Shown: positions 19,574 through 32,086, numbered from the stretch's first letter. The stretch is DNA of 64,000 nt from Septoria linicola (GCA_024114885.1 CP099423.1:2542001-2606000), one strand, 5' to 3'. The notes: generated by a model not told the origin, from the sequence alone. Translations and numbers: made by a program.

Positions 19574-20785
19574 GTTGGAGGTGGTTGTGGTTGATTCTGG
19601 TTGAGTTGATGTGTTGTGAGTTGACTGAAGCTGGTGGTCGAGCTTTTGAGTGTGTTCTGGTTCGTTTGTTGTGTGTTTGCAGAAGACGAAGTTGCAGGAG
19701 AAGGTACAAGGTCTGTTTTCATACGGTTGCCCCCTACGCGCGCGGTGATGTAAGAGCTCGCTCAGATTCCAAGGTTCTTGCTGTTTCCAAGAGCAGTGAC
19801 TGCCAAGTGAGTTGTCGTGTCCTGCGTTATTGCCCTGCACGGCCGTGCCTCTTGCGGTCACACAACTTTGAAACACCTATGAATCGCATTTCACGCTTCG
19901 CGACTACCACAAGCGGCTGAAGTCTATTCGTGATGAGAGCCATGGACAACCAGCACGCGTGCCAGCTGGAGAAGGCAAGTGTTTGTACGCAAACGTTGCA
20001 GAGCTCGAGTGGTCTGGTGAGGAATGTGTACGTGTTTCGTAGGTTCACTAAACGAGTCAACTCCACTGGCGATCCACATGCACGGCACTGCAAGGCGCGT
20101 CAGTACCTCTGGGGAAAACTGGAGCCTTTTGAGAAGATGTGGCACTGTGGCTTCTCGTTCCAAGATGTCGTTGTTTGTCTTCTTACATGAGCTCCGCGGC
20201 ATCGGTATTGCTTTGGGTCAGTACGACGCTGCAATCACTGGGCGCTGACCTTTGCTTGTGGAACATGCTCAAGCCTGCGTGCTATCAGGCCTAGCTCGTG
20301 CCATTGCTCAATCTATCGAAAGCATCGTATCAAGAAGATCCAGATTCTGTAGACTGCGGCGATATCGAGAAGTTATCAGCCCACGTCTGACGAGGTGAAG
20401 GTGGAGGTCGACCGTGAAATGGGAGGTCGGAAGTGAAGCGTCTTGGCAACAGGGTAGCGCGGCAATCGCTGCCGAGCAGCTCGCCTCCAGATTCCGCTCT
20501 CTGCAGACCGAATAACATCACGCTTGCTCAACATGTACTGAAGAGCAGACCTCGCGAGAAGGCCATCATCTCACAACCATCACGCCTACACCGTCGTCTT
20601 GTTCGTGGCCGCAGCTATAAAGGCAGCCTTGTGGACAGGCTGCAAGTATGACTCTCGCGGCCTGATCGGCAGAGGTAACATTATCACCACGTATACACAA
20701 TGGCTGCGACAGCATCCCTCACTGAAGTATCATGTATACTCTACTCTATCCTCATAGCTACCATGCCACCACGGCGAGACTCATC
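19574..20785. other. Intergenic, divergent upstream regions
   Basis: About 1.2 kb between the GPI-type gene (-) and the Hsp70-like gene (+). No supported gene; small frames on both strands around 19930-20250 lack features. Confidence 0.4.
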
Positions 20786-21986
20786 ATGACCAGCAAGAAT
20801 CGACTATTCGAAGCTGTCTTCCTGTTGTTCATTTCTCTAACAGTCGTCTCCGCCACAATAGGCTACAGGCCATGCCGCGAATGCTTATCCCTCACAGTAC
20901 ACGACGCTCCAGGTGTGGGGTTTGATCTCACGGCAGATTATGGGTTAGTCATCCACCCCTAGAGCCACGAAAGCTCACAATTCACGACATAGAGTCTCGA
21001 GCGTCAACTTCTACAACGGAACGATCAAAGACCTCGTCAAAGTCAACGCATCGCGAGAGTACAAAGACTTGATGCTGCGATTATCTTCCGCCCCAAAACC
21101 TCAACCTAGCAAATTCGAGAGCAGTCGACGACAGATGAACAAACAATCTGGACTTCCAAGCGCCGAGGATGTAAACATAATCAGCGACCTTATCCTTCGC
21201 CTCAAAAACGCCACAGAAGCTGACCTTGGTCTTCCTCTCGACACCATCGTTCTCGCGCACATGCGCTTTCCCGGTCTGACAGCCGAAGATATAGGCGATG
21301 CAGTCGAATATGCCGGTCTACATTCATGGATGCACTTACCGAACGAAGTATGGTGGGATCCAGACCAGTCGAGTGAGAACCGAGCAGCTCTAGCTGCGCA
21401 TGGCGTCAATCTCTGCCAGGAGGTCGGAGGATGGTCGTTATGTATGGAGAGCATGGGCTGGAATGGGACTGAGGAAGCGACTGCCTACTTTGTGTCCTTG
21501 ACGAATAGTGCGCTCTATACGAGTATCGACAGATACTTGCAGCCTTTCCAGTATACTCCACACCACGAGTGGTATTCTTTCGACATCGGATCTGGTCTCG
21601 AGAGCATGGCTAGTTATGATTCCGAGGAGGCGTACTGGCGTACCGTGTCAGCAAAACCCAAATCACCAAAGGTGAGAACTCCGATCACACATGTGCTCAT
21701 CGGTGGCGAAGCTGGCAATTTCGCTCCACTCCGGGAGGCTCTGCGTGATGCTCTGGAGAATGCTCCTCTGGCAGAGGCATACGGTGGCGTGACGAGCGCC
21801 TTCGCTGGGGAGCCCGTCTCTCCGTTGTACGCCGCGGCTAGAGGAGCTGCTTTGCTGGCTAGATGGCGACAGGAGGCACCGATGGGATGTTGGGAACATT
21901 CTGCATGTAAAGAACGCAGAGGACGTGGGAGGGGAGCCATAGTGGAAGGGCCTTTACCAGCGAGCATTTATGTGGCGTGGACATGA
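20786..21986 (+). CDS. Divergent Hsp70/actin-fold ATPase-like protein with N-terminal membrane segment
   Basis: Two exons, 20786-20943 and 20993-21986 (intron 49 nt, GTTAGT...CATAG), give 383 residues. A hydrophobic N-terminal segment (LFEAVFLLFISLTVVSA, about 7-23) acts as signal or anchor. The C-terminal third has the layout of the last part of an Hsp70-type nucleotide-binding domain: ITHVLIGGEAGNFAPLREAL (adenosine-motif-like) followed by DxLYAAARGAA-like PLYAAARGAALLARW. The N-terminal phosphate loop typical of Hsp70 is not clear, so ATP binding may be lost. Similar fungal proteins are annotated as actin-like ATPase domain proteins without known role. The family call is moderate; the gene structure is well supported by frame continuity. 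Confidence 0.6.
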
Positions 21987-22196
21987 AAATGACTTAGGCT
22001 CACATAGCTGTGTCTCCCCCACTGCTTCCAATATTTTCCGAATACGGCCAGAGTCGATAAGATGCTACTGCAAGCAAGTATCACAATCTACACCTCGTAT
22101 GCACTACCCGCCGCTTGCACACTGAACTTCACACCGGTCACCCAGCTTCCCTCGCACGTTCTCGTAGGTTACACTGGTACTGTAATGCCTGATGAT

Positions 22197-23630
22197 CTAC
22201 CATGAGAAGTGTTGACTTCTCGGAGAACACACATAGCAGCGACATGCTGACATGTCTCCAATCGTCGCGTGGAAACCAGTAGCCGCAGGTTGGATCGTCA
22301 GAGGCACACATACTCTGACTGTCTCTGCCTGCAGCACACTTGAGACAAGCCGCAGCACGGCATTCTCTATCCACGGACGTCTGTAATCACGGATATCTTG
22401 TCGGCTTTGCAGCTCTTTCCGCCAGACCACCCGTAGTAGAGTGTCCCGACTTCCCTCAAATGTGCAGAGCCCTTCTCGGTATGCTGTGATGGATCTATCC
22501 GTGTATGCAACGCTTCTATCCCATCGAACAGCGATACGAATGTAGAAGATCTTGTCCTGCATACTGACGGAGTTTAGCATCATGGGAGCAAACCAGTCTT
22601 GGCGGCCTTCTGGTCGTTGATCTCGCGGTATGCGAAGATCAAATTCGGTGCCTCGCTGACTCCTGGTGAATAAGGTTCTTCGGACACCCGCATACCAGCC
22701 GAAGCTCATACTGGAGCAGTCATCGAATTCCCGAGGGCTACTGGCTAGCATACCCCCGTCCCTGGAATGAAAGGCGAATATCGAATCATCCGCGCTGGAG
22801 GCAATGATCTCTAGTTGCAGCCGCCTAAAGGCATTCAATAGCCCTTCTCCATAGAGAAGAGGCATGTTGACCCGACAGAGTCCCAACAAGCAATATGCCA
22901 AGTCCTCAGCGCGAGAGGTGTTTCTACGAGACACTCAAGATATCCTCTGGGCGATGCAGCAGTTCGAAACGGTCGTTCTCCCAGTCAAAACATCCTCAAC
23001 GATATGAGATGCCTCACAAAGAGCACTCCGCAGCAAATGATCATGCTTCCATCCGAGACTTTGCAGTTGTGTGTCGAGAAAGAGGACACGATTTGGAGCA
23101 ATAAGCTCCTGTGCCGTCCAACCCGGGTGAACCAAACGCTGGAGGTAAAATCTTTCCTTCGAAACATGGCGTGTCCATCGATTGCGATAGTGTTCGCGGC
23201 GGTCTTCGCGATAGCTAAATCAGTGCCGCTCAGCGCTGTAACGTCCGGTAAGAAGACAAGACAGACGGCTGCTCTCTAATACCAAATATACATGGAGTTT
23301 ATGGCCTCAGACAGCTCAGCACTACTCCGCTTGTCGATGCAGATTGTGTCAATCCATGCCCACTGGAATCGGATAACCGAGCGTCTGTGGCCCTGAACAG
23401 AAGAACGCCCAGAAAGTTCCTCCGAATATTGAGGTGTCCGTACTATTACCGGCTAGTCGACAGAGATCAAGGGTTTTCTGGTATCCAGCGCCACTCTGAT
23501 TCTTGCCCGCCAAGTAATTCTCGTAAGTCACCTCACCTGGACCCCAACGATGCGACAAGATAGCATACTTCGGTATGTTCTCATCAAAGAACTCCTCTAG
23601 TTCTAGCGTAGTCGTGTTGATGAGACGCAT
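22197..23630 (-). pseudogene. Broken HET-domain gene
   Basis: Starts MRLINTTTLELEEFF...YAILSHRWGPGEVTYE (23630) and continues with WAWIDTICIDKRSSAELSEAINSMYIWY, GWTAQELIAPNRVLFL and RRNTSRAEDLAYCLLGLCRVNMPLLYGEG, the standard HET order. A probable intron (donor 23449, acceptor 23363) separates the first two blocks, though its phase does not match cleanly. Three lesions follow: TAG at 23278-23276 after MYIWY, where Gln is usual; a one-base deletion near 23122-23127 between FTR and GWTAQE; and TGA at 22937-22935 where Trp is usual before VSRRNTS. The C-terminal roughly 240 residues remain open. The intact relative is at 6103-8094. A pseudogene is the simplest reading. Confidence 0.8.
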
Positions 23631-24143
23631 AGTAAAGCTGTCCGAAGTCGGCGATTGAACTCGATGTCCGTAAGCAAAGAATGTAGCACTCTACAGAACT
23701 TGTGCCAATGCCAGTGCCAGGACGAAGGAGATGCCGCAGGCCAGGTGCATTCAGAGACGTTCAAGGACAGGGATCAGTCCAACAGACGCGATGGTATAGA
23801 CTCGATGTGTCGTGTACGATGGCGAATGTCGAAGTTGTGCGAGCAGAGCAGGTATGCTCAGCCCCAGTTCGATGCACAGTGGACAAGATGGACTGCTTCT
23901 GGGGTACTCAGCTTGCACGATGGGCGAAGCAAGATGTTGCAGCTTCAGCAACTGCGACCGGCGGCTCACCAAGTTCGTGCTACCTCGCCTACGAATCGAT
24001 CTGTGAGCCGAAAGTCGCATGCCAGGAACGGCTGACCAAAAACAAAAGCTTCATAGTTGTAGGTATGCTGATAAACCACGACATAAACTAGCCACACACT
24101 GTCTAACGGACGATCCTGTCGCTCTCATGGCATCGCATCTCAT
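23631..24143. other. Intergenic, with a cysteine-rich open read
   Basis: Upstream of the broken HET gene. A plus-strand read near 23690-23850 contains LCQCQCQDEGDAAG and, in another frame, YDGECRSCASRAG, resembling pieces of small secreted cysteine-rich proteins, but no signal-peptide exon or consistent splice model was found. At best a gene relic. Confidence 0.25.
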
Positions 24144-25662
24144 TTACGAGTTCAAATAACTCCTCACCGCACTCCCCAACTTACTCCCCGCCTCTCCCAA
24201 TAACGCAGAAACATTCTCCAAATCATCACCCGCCTGAATACCAAACTTCCTCACAAAGTCCTTTGCCGCGCCTTCCAAATCTCCATACTCTTCTGCATTC
24301 TCATCTTCAGGTCGGCCAAAGTACGCGTTGGAGGAGATGGACGTCTGGCCTTCGAAGCCTTGCAGACGCGATTTAGCTTCGGATTGTGCGTTGGAGTCGA
24401 AGGCGCCGCGGCCGAAGAATTCGTCGGAGCCGATGCCTTTTTGTGCGCCGAACTTTTCGCGGGCGTAGCGTTCTGAGTCGTCTATGAAGATGATTAGTAT
24501 GTGTGTGATTGGGGAGGGAATGGGAAAGTGTACCTTCGACAGGAGCAGCTCTGCTGGTAGACCCGAATCCGCCAATCTTTGCTGGTCCAGCAGCAGCAGG
24601 CTTCTTTGCTGCGCCGACCATACCGAATCCAAGCTTCCTAACTCCCATGCCCAACCGCTCCATCTCGCTGTCGCTCCGTTCTCGTGGCTTAGGGTTGCCG
24701 TATGTCCCGCTTCGGCCAGGGCTCATGGGCGTAGGCTGATGAATCGTGCTGGTCTCTGCGCCAGGCTGCTTCGCTGCGATACCGGCCTCTGAAGGCGTCT
24801 CTGCCACATCGTTGGGATCGTATCCCAGCTTCGCTTTCCTCTCTTCCTCCTCTCTTGCCTTCTTCTCGGCCTCGTCAAAGTCCAGCGCTGAAGCATCGAC
24901 TTTCTTCGCTCCGAGCTTGTTCTTCTTCGCTCCCAGAATGTTGGCCTTGGGCTTCGAAGCAATTGGAGTCTTCCTCGCTGCGCTGGGTACAGCTCTGCTG
25001 ACGGCAGGCTTGGTCTCCTCGGCTCCAGTTGGGTTCAATGGACTCTTCGGTCTCGCCAGTCCGTTTCCATTTGCAGTACCAGGATTCAAGAACGGGCTCG
25101 CTCTGCCAGCCTGGCTTGGTGTCCCAGTTCTCGAAGGCGGGTTGCTGCTCCTCTTCACCGCCGGCTTATCCCAGCTGCTGAAGAAGTCATCCTCTCCATT
25201 CGCAGGTGTGCTCGTCCCACTTCCTGCGCCTTCCTCCCCAGGCTCATCCTCAATCACAATACCGTCAGGATTCCTCTTCTGGTCAGCCTCGACTCGTCGC
25301 TGCAGCTCCTCCTTGTACTTCACCGCCGCATTGGACGTGTACTTTGTCTTTGGATCTTTGCTGTTCAGTGCAGCAGATCCTCCGTTTCGCTGAAAGTATG
25401 TCTTTGCAGACTCATTGCCGCCCACTTTCATTCGTCTCAGCTGATCCCATTGCCATTGGTCGAGATTGGTGGAGCGGACAAAGGAGATGTGGACTCCCAA
25501 GTTTCGGTGGTGGGCTGAGCAGTCGAGGCAGAGGTAAATACCGAACGGAACAGACGACCAGGTGGGATTCTTGCCGCCGCAGTCAAAGCAGATTTTGTTG
25601 GGTGCGCGACGCTTGAGCTGCTCGAAGATGCGGTGCGACTCGGACTTGGGCGCAAGAGACAT
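24144..25662 (-). CDS. glo3: ARF GTPase-activating protein, Glo3 (ArfGAP2/3) type
   Basis: Two exons, 25662-24534 and 24481-24144, with a 52-nt intron (GTACAC...CATAG), give 488 residues. The N-terminal ArfGAP zinc finger has Cys25, Cys28, Cys45 and Cys48 (CFDCGGKNPTWSS...CLDC) and the arginine finger Arg53 in HHRNLGVHISFVRS. A long polar, Ser/Pro/Lys-rich middle (about 130-370) contains KKNKLGAKK. The C-terminal Glo3 motif ISSNAYFGR (preceded by a DFVRKFG-type helix downstream) identifies the subfamily. Glo3 stimulates GTP hydrolysis on Arf1 during COPI-dependent Golgi-to-ER retrograde transport. All catalytic residues are present. Confidence 0.92.
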
Positions 25663-26072
25663 GATGGCGGTGTCGGTGGTGTGTATGTTGCCCGCAGGCA
25701 GTGTCTATGGACAGCTATTTGATGTGCAACAGCTGCAATGTAGCTTGTTAGAAAGATCTCAAGGTGTCAAGGAGAGTTTCTTGGAGGGAAAAAGCGATGT
25801 TGAGTGACCCTGTTGATCACCGGCCCAAGTTGTCGACCTGTCAACTATTCACCACACGTGACACGTTCGGCTTGTGAATGTTTGGTGCTTAGGATTTATA
25901 TTTCGTCCACTCATGCCGACTAGCTCTGTCTCTAGCCATCCTTTCGACCTAACATTACCGTCGTGCTTCTCGTCTAATCGTGCCATCAAATACTGCGCCC
26001 CAGCGCGTCGACGCAGGCACAACCTGCAGCTTTTACAAACCCTGCCCAATTTCAAGCAAAACAATGCTGAGC
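25663..26072. other. Short intergenic region
   Basis: About 400 bp containing the glo3 promoter and leader and the 3' end of the downstream WD40 gene. No gene seen. Confidence 0.45.
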
Positions 26073-29000
26073 CTATCTCGGATCTAGACTGGGCAAGAAC
26101 ATCCTAGCCTTCGTCTTGATATCAATCTCGAAGATGCCCTCTTCGCAACCTGCCCAAAGGGTCCTTCCGTCAGGGCTCACGGCCAGACCAGCTGTCCTAA
26201 CTCCAATCTCTCTGCCCGTCGTGCTTCCCCAATTTCTCAACTGTGTTCTTCGAATTAGTGCTTCGTACTGGTCAGGATATGCCGCCGATCGTCTCGCTTC
26301 AGCCATCGTGATTGCGCGCTCGGCGGCAGCACTACTGACGCCACTGCCAGCCAGTCGAGAAGACCGCCATCGCTCGCGGTTCCGAGCAGCTGAGGCGGCG
26401 ATTCGACGCTGTAAATCGAGATCGTTCTGTATCGACTCGTAATGCTCTCGGCGAGCTTCTCGCTCTGCCTCACGATCTCGTTCAGCAGGCAAAGGAGATG
26501 CGGCATTAGCTCGCGCGGAGCCTTCGAAAAGTGGTCCTCGTCCGAGTTGTTCTTCAATGGCAGTCCAAGGATTATCTTCGTTGTTGCCTTCGGATTGTCT
26601 GCTTCTCGGTGTGCTCGATGATTCGGCTCCGGACAGACCGGCCGCTGCTCGTGTTCGATCTGCGCTCCTAGGGCCAACGCCACGAGGGAGAGGTGGAAGA
26701 TCCCCGCCGCTATTCCATGCTGCCAGTGCCTCACGCATCGTTGCCAAGGGCGGCATTGTATCGTCGTTGTCGGGCGTATGTGAAGTCGGTCGAGAACTAG
26801 TCGCGTGTATGCGCTCCAGTGTTGGTAGATTGTCCTGCACCGAACTTAGTATTTCGCTGATGGGCCGTGAAGTCGTCTCGCTCGATGGAGAGTCTCTTCC
26901 ACTCCTCGCAGGGCCTGTGAACATGTCTGGTGTTGTATAGTTGACTGATCTCGGTATCTGCCCATTCGAGCGCGCTTCCTCACGTTGTCTCGTCGTTCGC
27001 AAGGTCTCAAGGATCTGCTGCTCTCGCGATGTCAACCCTTGTGGATCGTCGTCCAGGGTTTGGGCTGCCGCTGCTAGTCGCGCTCGAGCACTTGCTTGTG
27101 TGACTTGCTGTCGTGCTGCCGCAAGTGCTTGCCTATGCTCGCGTTGTCTCCTCCTCGCCTCGATGTACTCTGTTGCAAAGTTGACGGCGCTGGCGTTGTC
27201 CGGAGCTGCTCTATACCTCCGAAGCAGGTCTGCTTCCAGATCGTCCAGATGCGTTGCCTGAGAAGCTGCAGGTAGCACTACGTCCTCGGGATCCACAATC
27301 TCCATCTCATATCGCTCCATCTCCTCGTCCTTAGGCTCCAGATTGATAATTTGCCGTCTCTTGAGACCCGTCCTTAGATCACCGACGCATACTCTCCCTT
27401 GATCTTCGGACCATATGAGCAAGTCCCAGGGATCTGGACTAAACACCATACTTCTGATCGCTCCTGGGTGCGGGCTGGGGTGATCGGCTCGAGATCCAGG
27501 CACTACCGCCACAACCGCCTCGTCCCGATTCTCCTCGTCCAGCTCATCGTCTTCCAGAATGGCCCTGTCGATGATAGTGATGTACCCACCTTCGCTGCCG
27601 ACCGCCACTAGACTGGCACTCGCATTCCATGCTGTGGTAAAGTAGCCTACGGGCGTGTTGTCGGCCCCACTGACGTGTAGAGTAACCTTGCATATCCGCT
27701 TCCAGTCAAGACTGGCGCTCGTCAGGCGATTGTGTGGCTTCGGAATCTGAGGCGGCTCTTCCAGTATCACTCTTTTGTAGAAATATGCCTGATTGTAGTC
27801 TCCCACTGCCACCAGTATTTGTCCATCAGGCGAGATCGTTGCATGATTCACAGCGAACGGAATGTCCTTGCACTTCGTCTCGTGGCCTGTTGGCAGGCTG
27901 TATATCCTGACAGTGCGATCGTTGTTCGTAAGAACGGCTACAATGTCGTCGAGGTGCGCCTCTTCATCCTGGATTCGGTGTATCGAGATCGAATTCACTA
28001 TCTCCTCCCCAATACGTTCCACCTTGACTGTAGGCGCCCTCCGTGTAACATTCTGGCCCAGACCACTCAGCGGGAGAGCAGCGTCCACATCAAACGCGCC
28101 ACTGAGCTTGATTGCTGCGAAGTGTCCTTCATCTTCTCCTCCCACGCATACATATCCATACCCCGAGGCCGTACATCGAGCTTCGAAAGGTAACGTCGCG
28201 ATATGCTTCCGCTTCTTCGTTGCTGTGTTCAGGCAGAAGATGTGGTGGGCGCTGGCGTAGTAAAGGTGGTCTGGTTCGGGTGTCGAGATGTAGTGTCGTA
28301 GCTGCCAGTGTCTGTGCACATCGTCCTATCAGTTCTGTAAGCCATCGTACGCCTCCTAAGGAAGACCTACGAAACAGGTATCGTCACTGGGTAAAAGGCC
28401 TTCTCAGGGCGTGCTAGGTCCTGTGTCTCCGGGTACCTGTAGCACCAACATCAGCCTTAGCAATCCTCGCTTGCTTGGCCGACTGTCTTGTCGACGGCTC
28501 GGTATACACCTACGGGAAGTGGTCTATGGCCATTCTCCTGCTCTTCCGCGCCGGCAGAGGCAAGCCGTAGTCCTCGTTTTCGCTGTCGTCGCTCTCAGGC
28601 GCTGTCCTTGTAGCCTGCCGGCCACTGAGCACCACAATGGACACCCGAGCGCCTGGCACAATGCTGCGGAGCTGTGCCGGTTGTGTGATATCCTCAGGAT
28701 GCAATGGAGTCTGTGGTTCGGTGCGTGAATAGCTTCTGTTCGGATCCTGGTCGGTATCCTGGTCTGTGTCTTCAGGTCTCGTGAAAGGCCGATGAGGTTC
28801 TGGCCCACTACTGCTGTGCCTGCGCAACGTTGCACACGTTAGCTACCCTGCCAGAGCTAAGCGTTGTTGTGATCGTGCCGACTGGAGAAGTAAGAATAGT
28901 GGTTCGTGCTAGTTTACGCTTCGCGCTCGTAGTGGCGTGTTTGTGGGGAGGACGAGGGCAGAGAAAGAGAGTGCTACGTCAGGTGGTGTCGCGAGTGGAA

Positions 29001-29093
29001 ACCTTCTTCGTCGGCATGGATGAGAGCTTCTTCGGCAGCAATCAGAGGTGGTGGTGGAGTCGAAGGTCCATCGTCGTATGCAAAGTCCATCAT
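26073..29093 (-). CDS. WD40/DUF2415 protein
   Basis: Four exons, 29093-28978, 28819-28514, 28436-28371 and 28311-26073, give 908 residues; all phases match. The first intron is long (158 nt); the others are 77 and 59 nt. The N-terminus MMDFAYDDGPSTPPPPLIAA is acidic and Pro-rich; a disordered stretch leads to SRRMAIDHFPYPETQDLARP and then WD40 blades, for example YYASAHHIFCLNTATKK, DIVAVLTNNDRTVRIYSL and GYITIIDRAI. The DUF2415 signature is SMVFSPDPWDLLIWSEDQGRVCVGDLR (shown in part: SPDPWDLLIWSEDQGRV). Downstream is a long charged, Arg-rich coiled region and a last blade-like segment TAGLAVSPDGRTLWAGCEEG. Function unknown; a scaffold role is inferred from the propeller. The upstream exons rest on splice logic, not on recognised homology. 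Confidence 0.8.
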
Positions 29094-29592
29094 CGCCCGA
29101 CAAATCACACGATGCGCATTGGCTCAAAGACTGGTGGCGATGTTCCTTGTTCATTGTATCACGACAAAGGAGACATTTATTGTCACAGCATGGCAGTGAT
29201 GGGTAATACGTATTGGCAACGACGAAGGATATCACAGAAGGACGAGACAGGACAAGACAACAGGAGAAGGTACGTTGCAGTTCATCGTTTCAATTGCAGC
29301 CAGTGCTATTGACGACGACTATTCTGATCGCTCGCTTTTGGTATCTCAAAACTCATGCTCTCGTAACTCATGCTCATGCTCCTGTCTCCTCTATATGCAT
29401 CGCAGGCCCAATGCGGGCAACGCTGTCAGACGCTGGGAGTGGGAGGTGTTGTGTGTAGTGTTGCGTCGGTGCTGTACCCGTACGCGAAGACTCTGTTCGA
29501 TGGCTGACGATGTCAGAAAAGGGTGCCGCTAGAAAACTGGAGGAAGATTGTCAGAATGTGATAGAGACAAAGGAGAAGCGGCAGTAACTCAC
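29094..29592. other. Intergenic, promoter of WD40 gene
   Basis: Lies between the 3' end of mannitol-1-phosphate dehydrogenase and the start of the WD40/DUF2415 gene, both on the minus strand. No gene seen. Confidence 0.45.
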
Positions 29593-30811
29593 CTAACCGG
29601 ACTGGACCTTCTTCACGCGCTCCTCAACCTTGGCGAAGAGTGGGTGGCTCTCCTCGAGGCCGGTCAGCTTGGCAGTGGCTGCCTTCGCATCGTTCTCCTT
29701 GAGGATCTTAGCCAACTCGGTGGACTCGTCGTCACCCTCGACGTTCTGGAAGCGCAGAGCCTGCTCGATGCTACCAAGCAGGTTGTCGACTTTGTCTCCA
29801 GCTTCGGCGAGGTGGGCGGCAGGGCCAATGAAGCGCTCCTTGCGAGAGAGCTTGCGGAGAGGTGCACGGCCGACACGCTCAACGTTGTCCTTGAGGACTG
29901 GGTTGGAGATACGGGTGACGATCTGCTTCACATATTGCTGTTGCTCCTGTAACGAGATTGTTAGTGAAGACCATGAATGTGGAGGGCGGCGGGAAAATGC
30001 TTACCTCCTTGGAGATGTGAGAGTGCTTCGTGCAGATGAGATGAGCAGTCTCCTCAAGCACACCCTGCACGATGTCGTGCAACTTCTTATCCTCGAGTAC
30101 CTCATGGATGTACTTCTTACCAGCCTGGTGACCATAGTAGGCAGCAGTGGCATGACCGGTGTTCACAGTGAAGAGCTTGCGCTCGATGTAGGGCTCAAGA
30201 TCGTCGACGTAGTGGACGCCCTTGATTTGTGGTGGCTTGCCGTCGAAAGGCTTCTCCTCAACGCACCACTCGTAGAACTTCTCAATCTTGACGTTGAGAC
30301 CAGCGTCCGAATCCTGAATTGGCACAATTCGGTCAATAGCCGAATTGGCGAATCGAGCCTTTGATGCGATGTTCTTCTTGGTATCCTCGTCCAGCTTCTG
30401 CTCGATGAAGCCACGAAGGGTGTCAGTGGCACCGATGGCATTCTCGCAGGCGATGACGGCGAGCGGTGTTTCGGACTTGCGAGCGGCGATACCCTTGGCG
30501 ATGGGCTCGGCGATGAACTTGAGGATGTTGGGACCGACGGCGCAGGTGACGGTGTCGGCAGTTGCAATCTCCTCGATGACCTTCTCCAACTCGTACTTTG
30601 AGTTGATTGCCCGATAGTTGTCGATGGTGAACTTTGTCTCGCCATCAGGACCGATCTCGGTGACTTCGTAGCTCTTCGTCTTCTGCAATGACTCAATGAT
30701 ACTGTCCATTACATCGACGAAGACCACCTCGAAGCCAGAGTTGTGCAAGAACTCGGCGACGAAGCCACGGCCAATGTTGCCGCCTCCGAAGTGGACACCC
30801 TTGAGACCCAT
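29593..30811 (-). CDS. mpdA: Mannitol-1-phosphate 5-dehydrogenase
   Basis: Two exons, 30811-30005 and 29946-29593, with a 58-nt intron (GTAAGC...TTACAG), give 386 residues, the normal family length. It interconverts fructose 6-phosphate and mannitol 1-phosphate with NAD(H), the entry step to fungal mannitol, in the cytosol. The N-terminal nucleotide-binding fold is HFGGGNIGRGF. The catalytic domain has AVIACENAIGATDTLRGFI, FANSAIDRIVP (polyol-dehydrogenase Asp/Arg region) and the signature KLFTVNTGHATAAYYGHQAG with the active-site Asn-His. The start is the first ATG with family N-terminus MGLKGVHFG. Confidence 0.95.
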
Positions 30812-32086
30812 TGTTGCTGGATTGGTGGTGTGTGACGTGGATGTGTTGTGTAGGTGACTGTGAGTGACTGTTAGACGTTGTTGAGTCTTGATGAGTGTTG
30901 TTCAAGGTGGAAGAGGTTGTTGCTGGTGGATGTTGGTGGAAGGTGCAAGTTGGAATGGGGGGAAGGAAGTGCGTTGTTTTATGTGTGGAGGGTCAAGGGA
31001 GCTTACTTGGAAGTGAGCTCTGCTCGTGCTCGTGCCGTTGATGTGAGCGGTGGCGGAATGGCTGCCTGTTGTCAGTGAGCAGTTGTTGTGAGGTTGAAGT
31101 GACAATGCCAACAATTCTGCTGTTTACTACCGCCGCCGCCAGTGAGGATCAGTGAGGTGGAACTTACGGATCTGCGGAAAGAGTTGCTTTTGCGTGTAGC
31201 AGTTGTGGTGTTCTTATTAGTGGTGAAGGTTGAACCTCGAGGAGAGAAGAAGTGTTTTGTCGAGTGGGGTGTGATTTGTTTGTGGAAGAGGAAGATCAAG
31301 GAGTTTTGAAGAGTCCAAGTTGGCCAGCGTTTGTGCTCAATCGACGACAACGCGTGCAATCTAGAAGCCACGATAGCCCCACCTTAAGCCCCGCGCCTGC
31401 CACTAAATGACTATTGCATCACTCCTGGCACAATCATCACATGCTTCAGTTTCAATTCGCTCACAGCATGTTTCGTCGCTACGGTCCGGACATAATCGCC
31501 GAGTATCCTGGTCGAGCCACGATAGTTCTCTCCACTTCCCATTATCGTGCCTGACCTCACAAGTGACGATAGACTCGCGTTTGGCGGTGGTCTGAGTAAT
31601 GGTGCCAATGCTTCGAGAATCTACGGTGTGTATCTACCATGACTTGATCGCCTACTTCCAGCACGCCATGCAGGTACACCGCTTCAGTGCCTCGAGATGC
31701 AGTTCTTTACGGGCATCACATCCGAGTTGATAGCGGATATGCAGGATGCAACTCACTCCGTACAACTATCCTAGCAGTGTGCGGGATCTCCAGCTGGGAC
31801 CAATAGATGAGCAGCTAGGTTGCCGTGCATGCATAATCCCTCGCTGTCATGTCAGAGCCTCATGCCTTTCGGGCCAGACCTTGCTTGCTCTGAGGAAGCG
31901 CCATTCCATCACCGCTCGAGCATAGCTGTAGTGTGGCGCACCGCAGTCGCTCCGACGTGGACTGTGTGACAAAAGGATGGAAGCTCGATCGAGTCGATCC
32001 TGTGAAACGGAACAAGTAAATACATGTGTGCTGTGATTATGTAGTGTGTATGTATAGTGCTGCGCTTCGCGTTCCGGACAACGCTT
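30812..32086. other. Intergenic, mpdA promoter and pns1 3' flank
   Basis: About 1.3 kb. The first 550 bp upstream of mpdA are strongly strand-asymmetric (G/T-rich on plus, C/A-rich on the gene strand), as in a long 5' leader. No protein gene or RNA gene is evident in the rest. Confidence 0.45.

Noticed and set aside
23166..23400. Apparent signal peptide (MACPSIAIVFAAVFAIAKSV) followed by a donor site and a spliced cysteine-rich tail
   Set aside because: The cysteine-rich part is exactly antisense to the conserved WIDTICIDKRSSAEL block of the broken HET gene, so it is a chance product of that motif's reverse complement.
23655..24091. Cysteine-rich reads (CQCQ, GECRSCAS) as a second small secreted protein
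   Set aside because: No signal-peptide exon or legal intron set joins the pieces; only noted as a possible relic.
24746..25393. 215-codon hydrophobic plus-strand frame
   Set aside because: Antisense shadow of the Glo3-type ArfGAP gene, whose zinc finger and Glo3 motif are clear on the minus strand.
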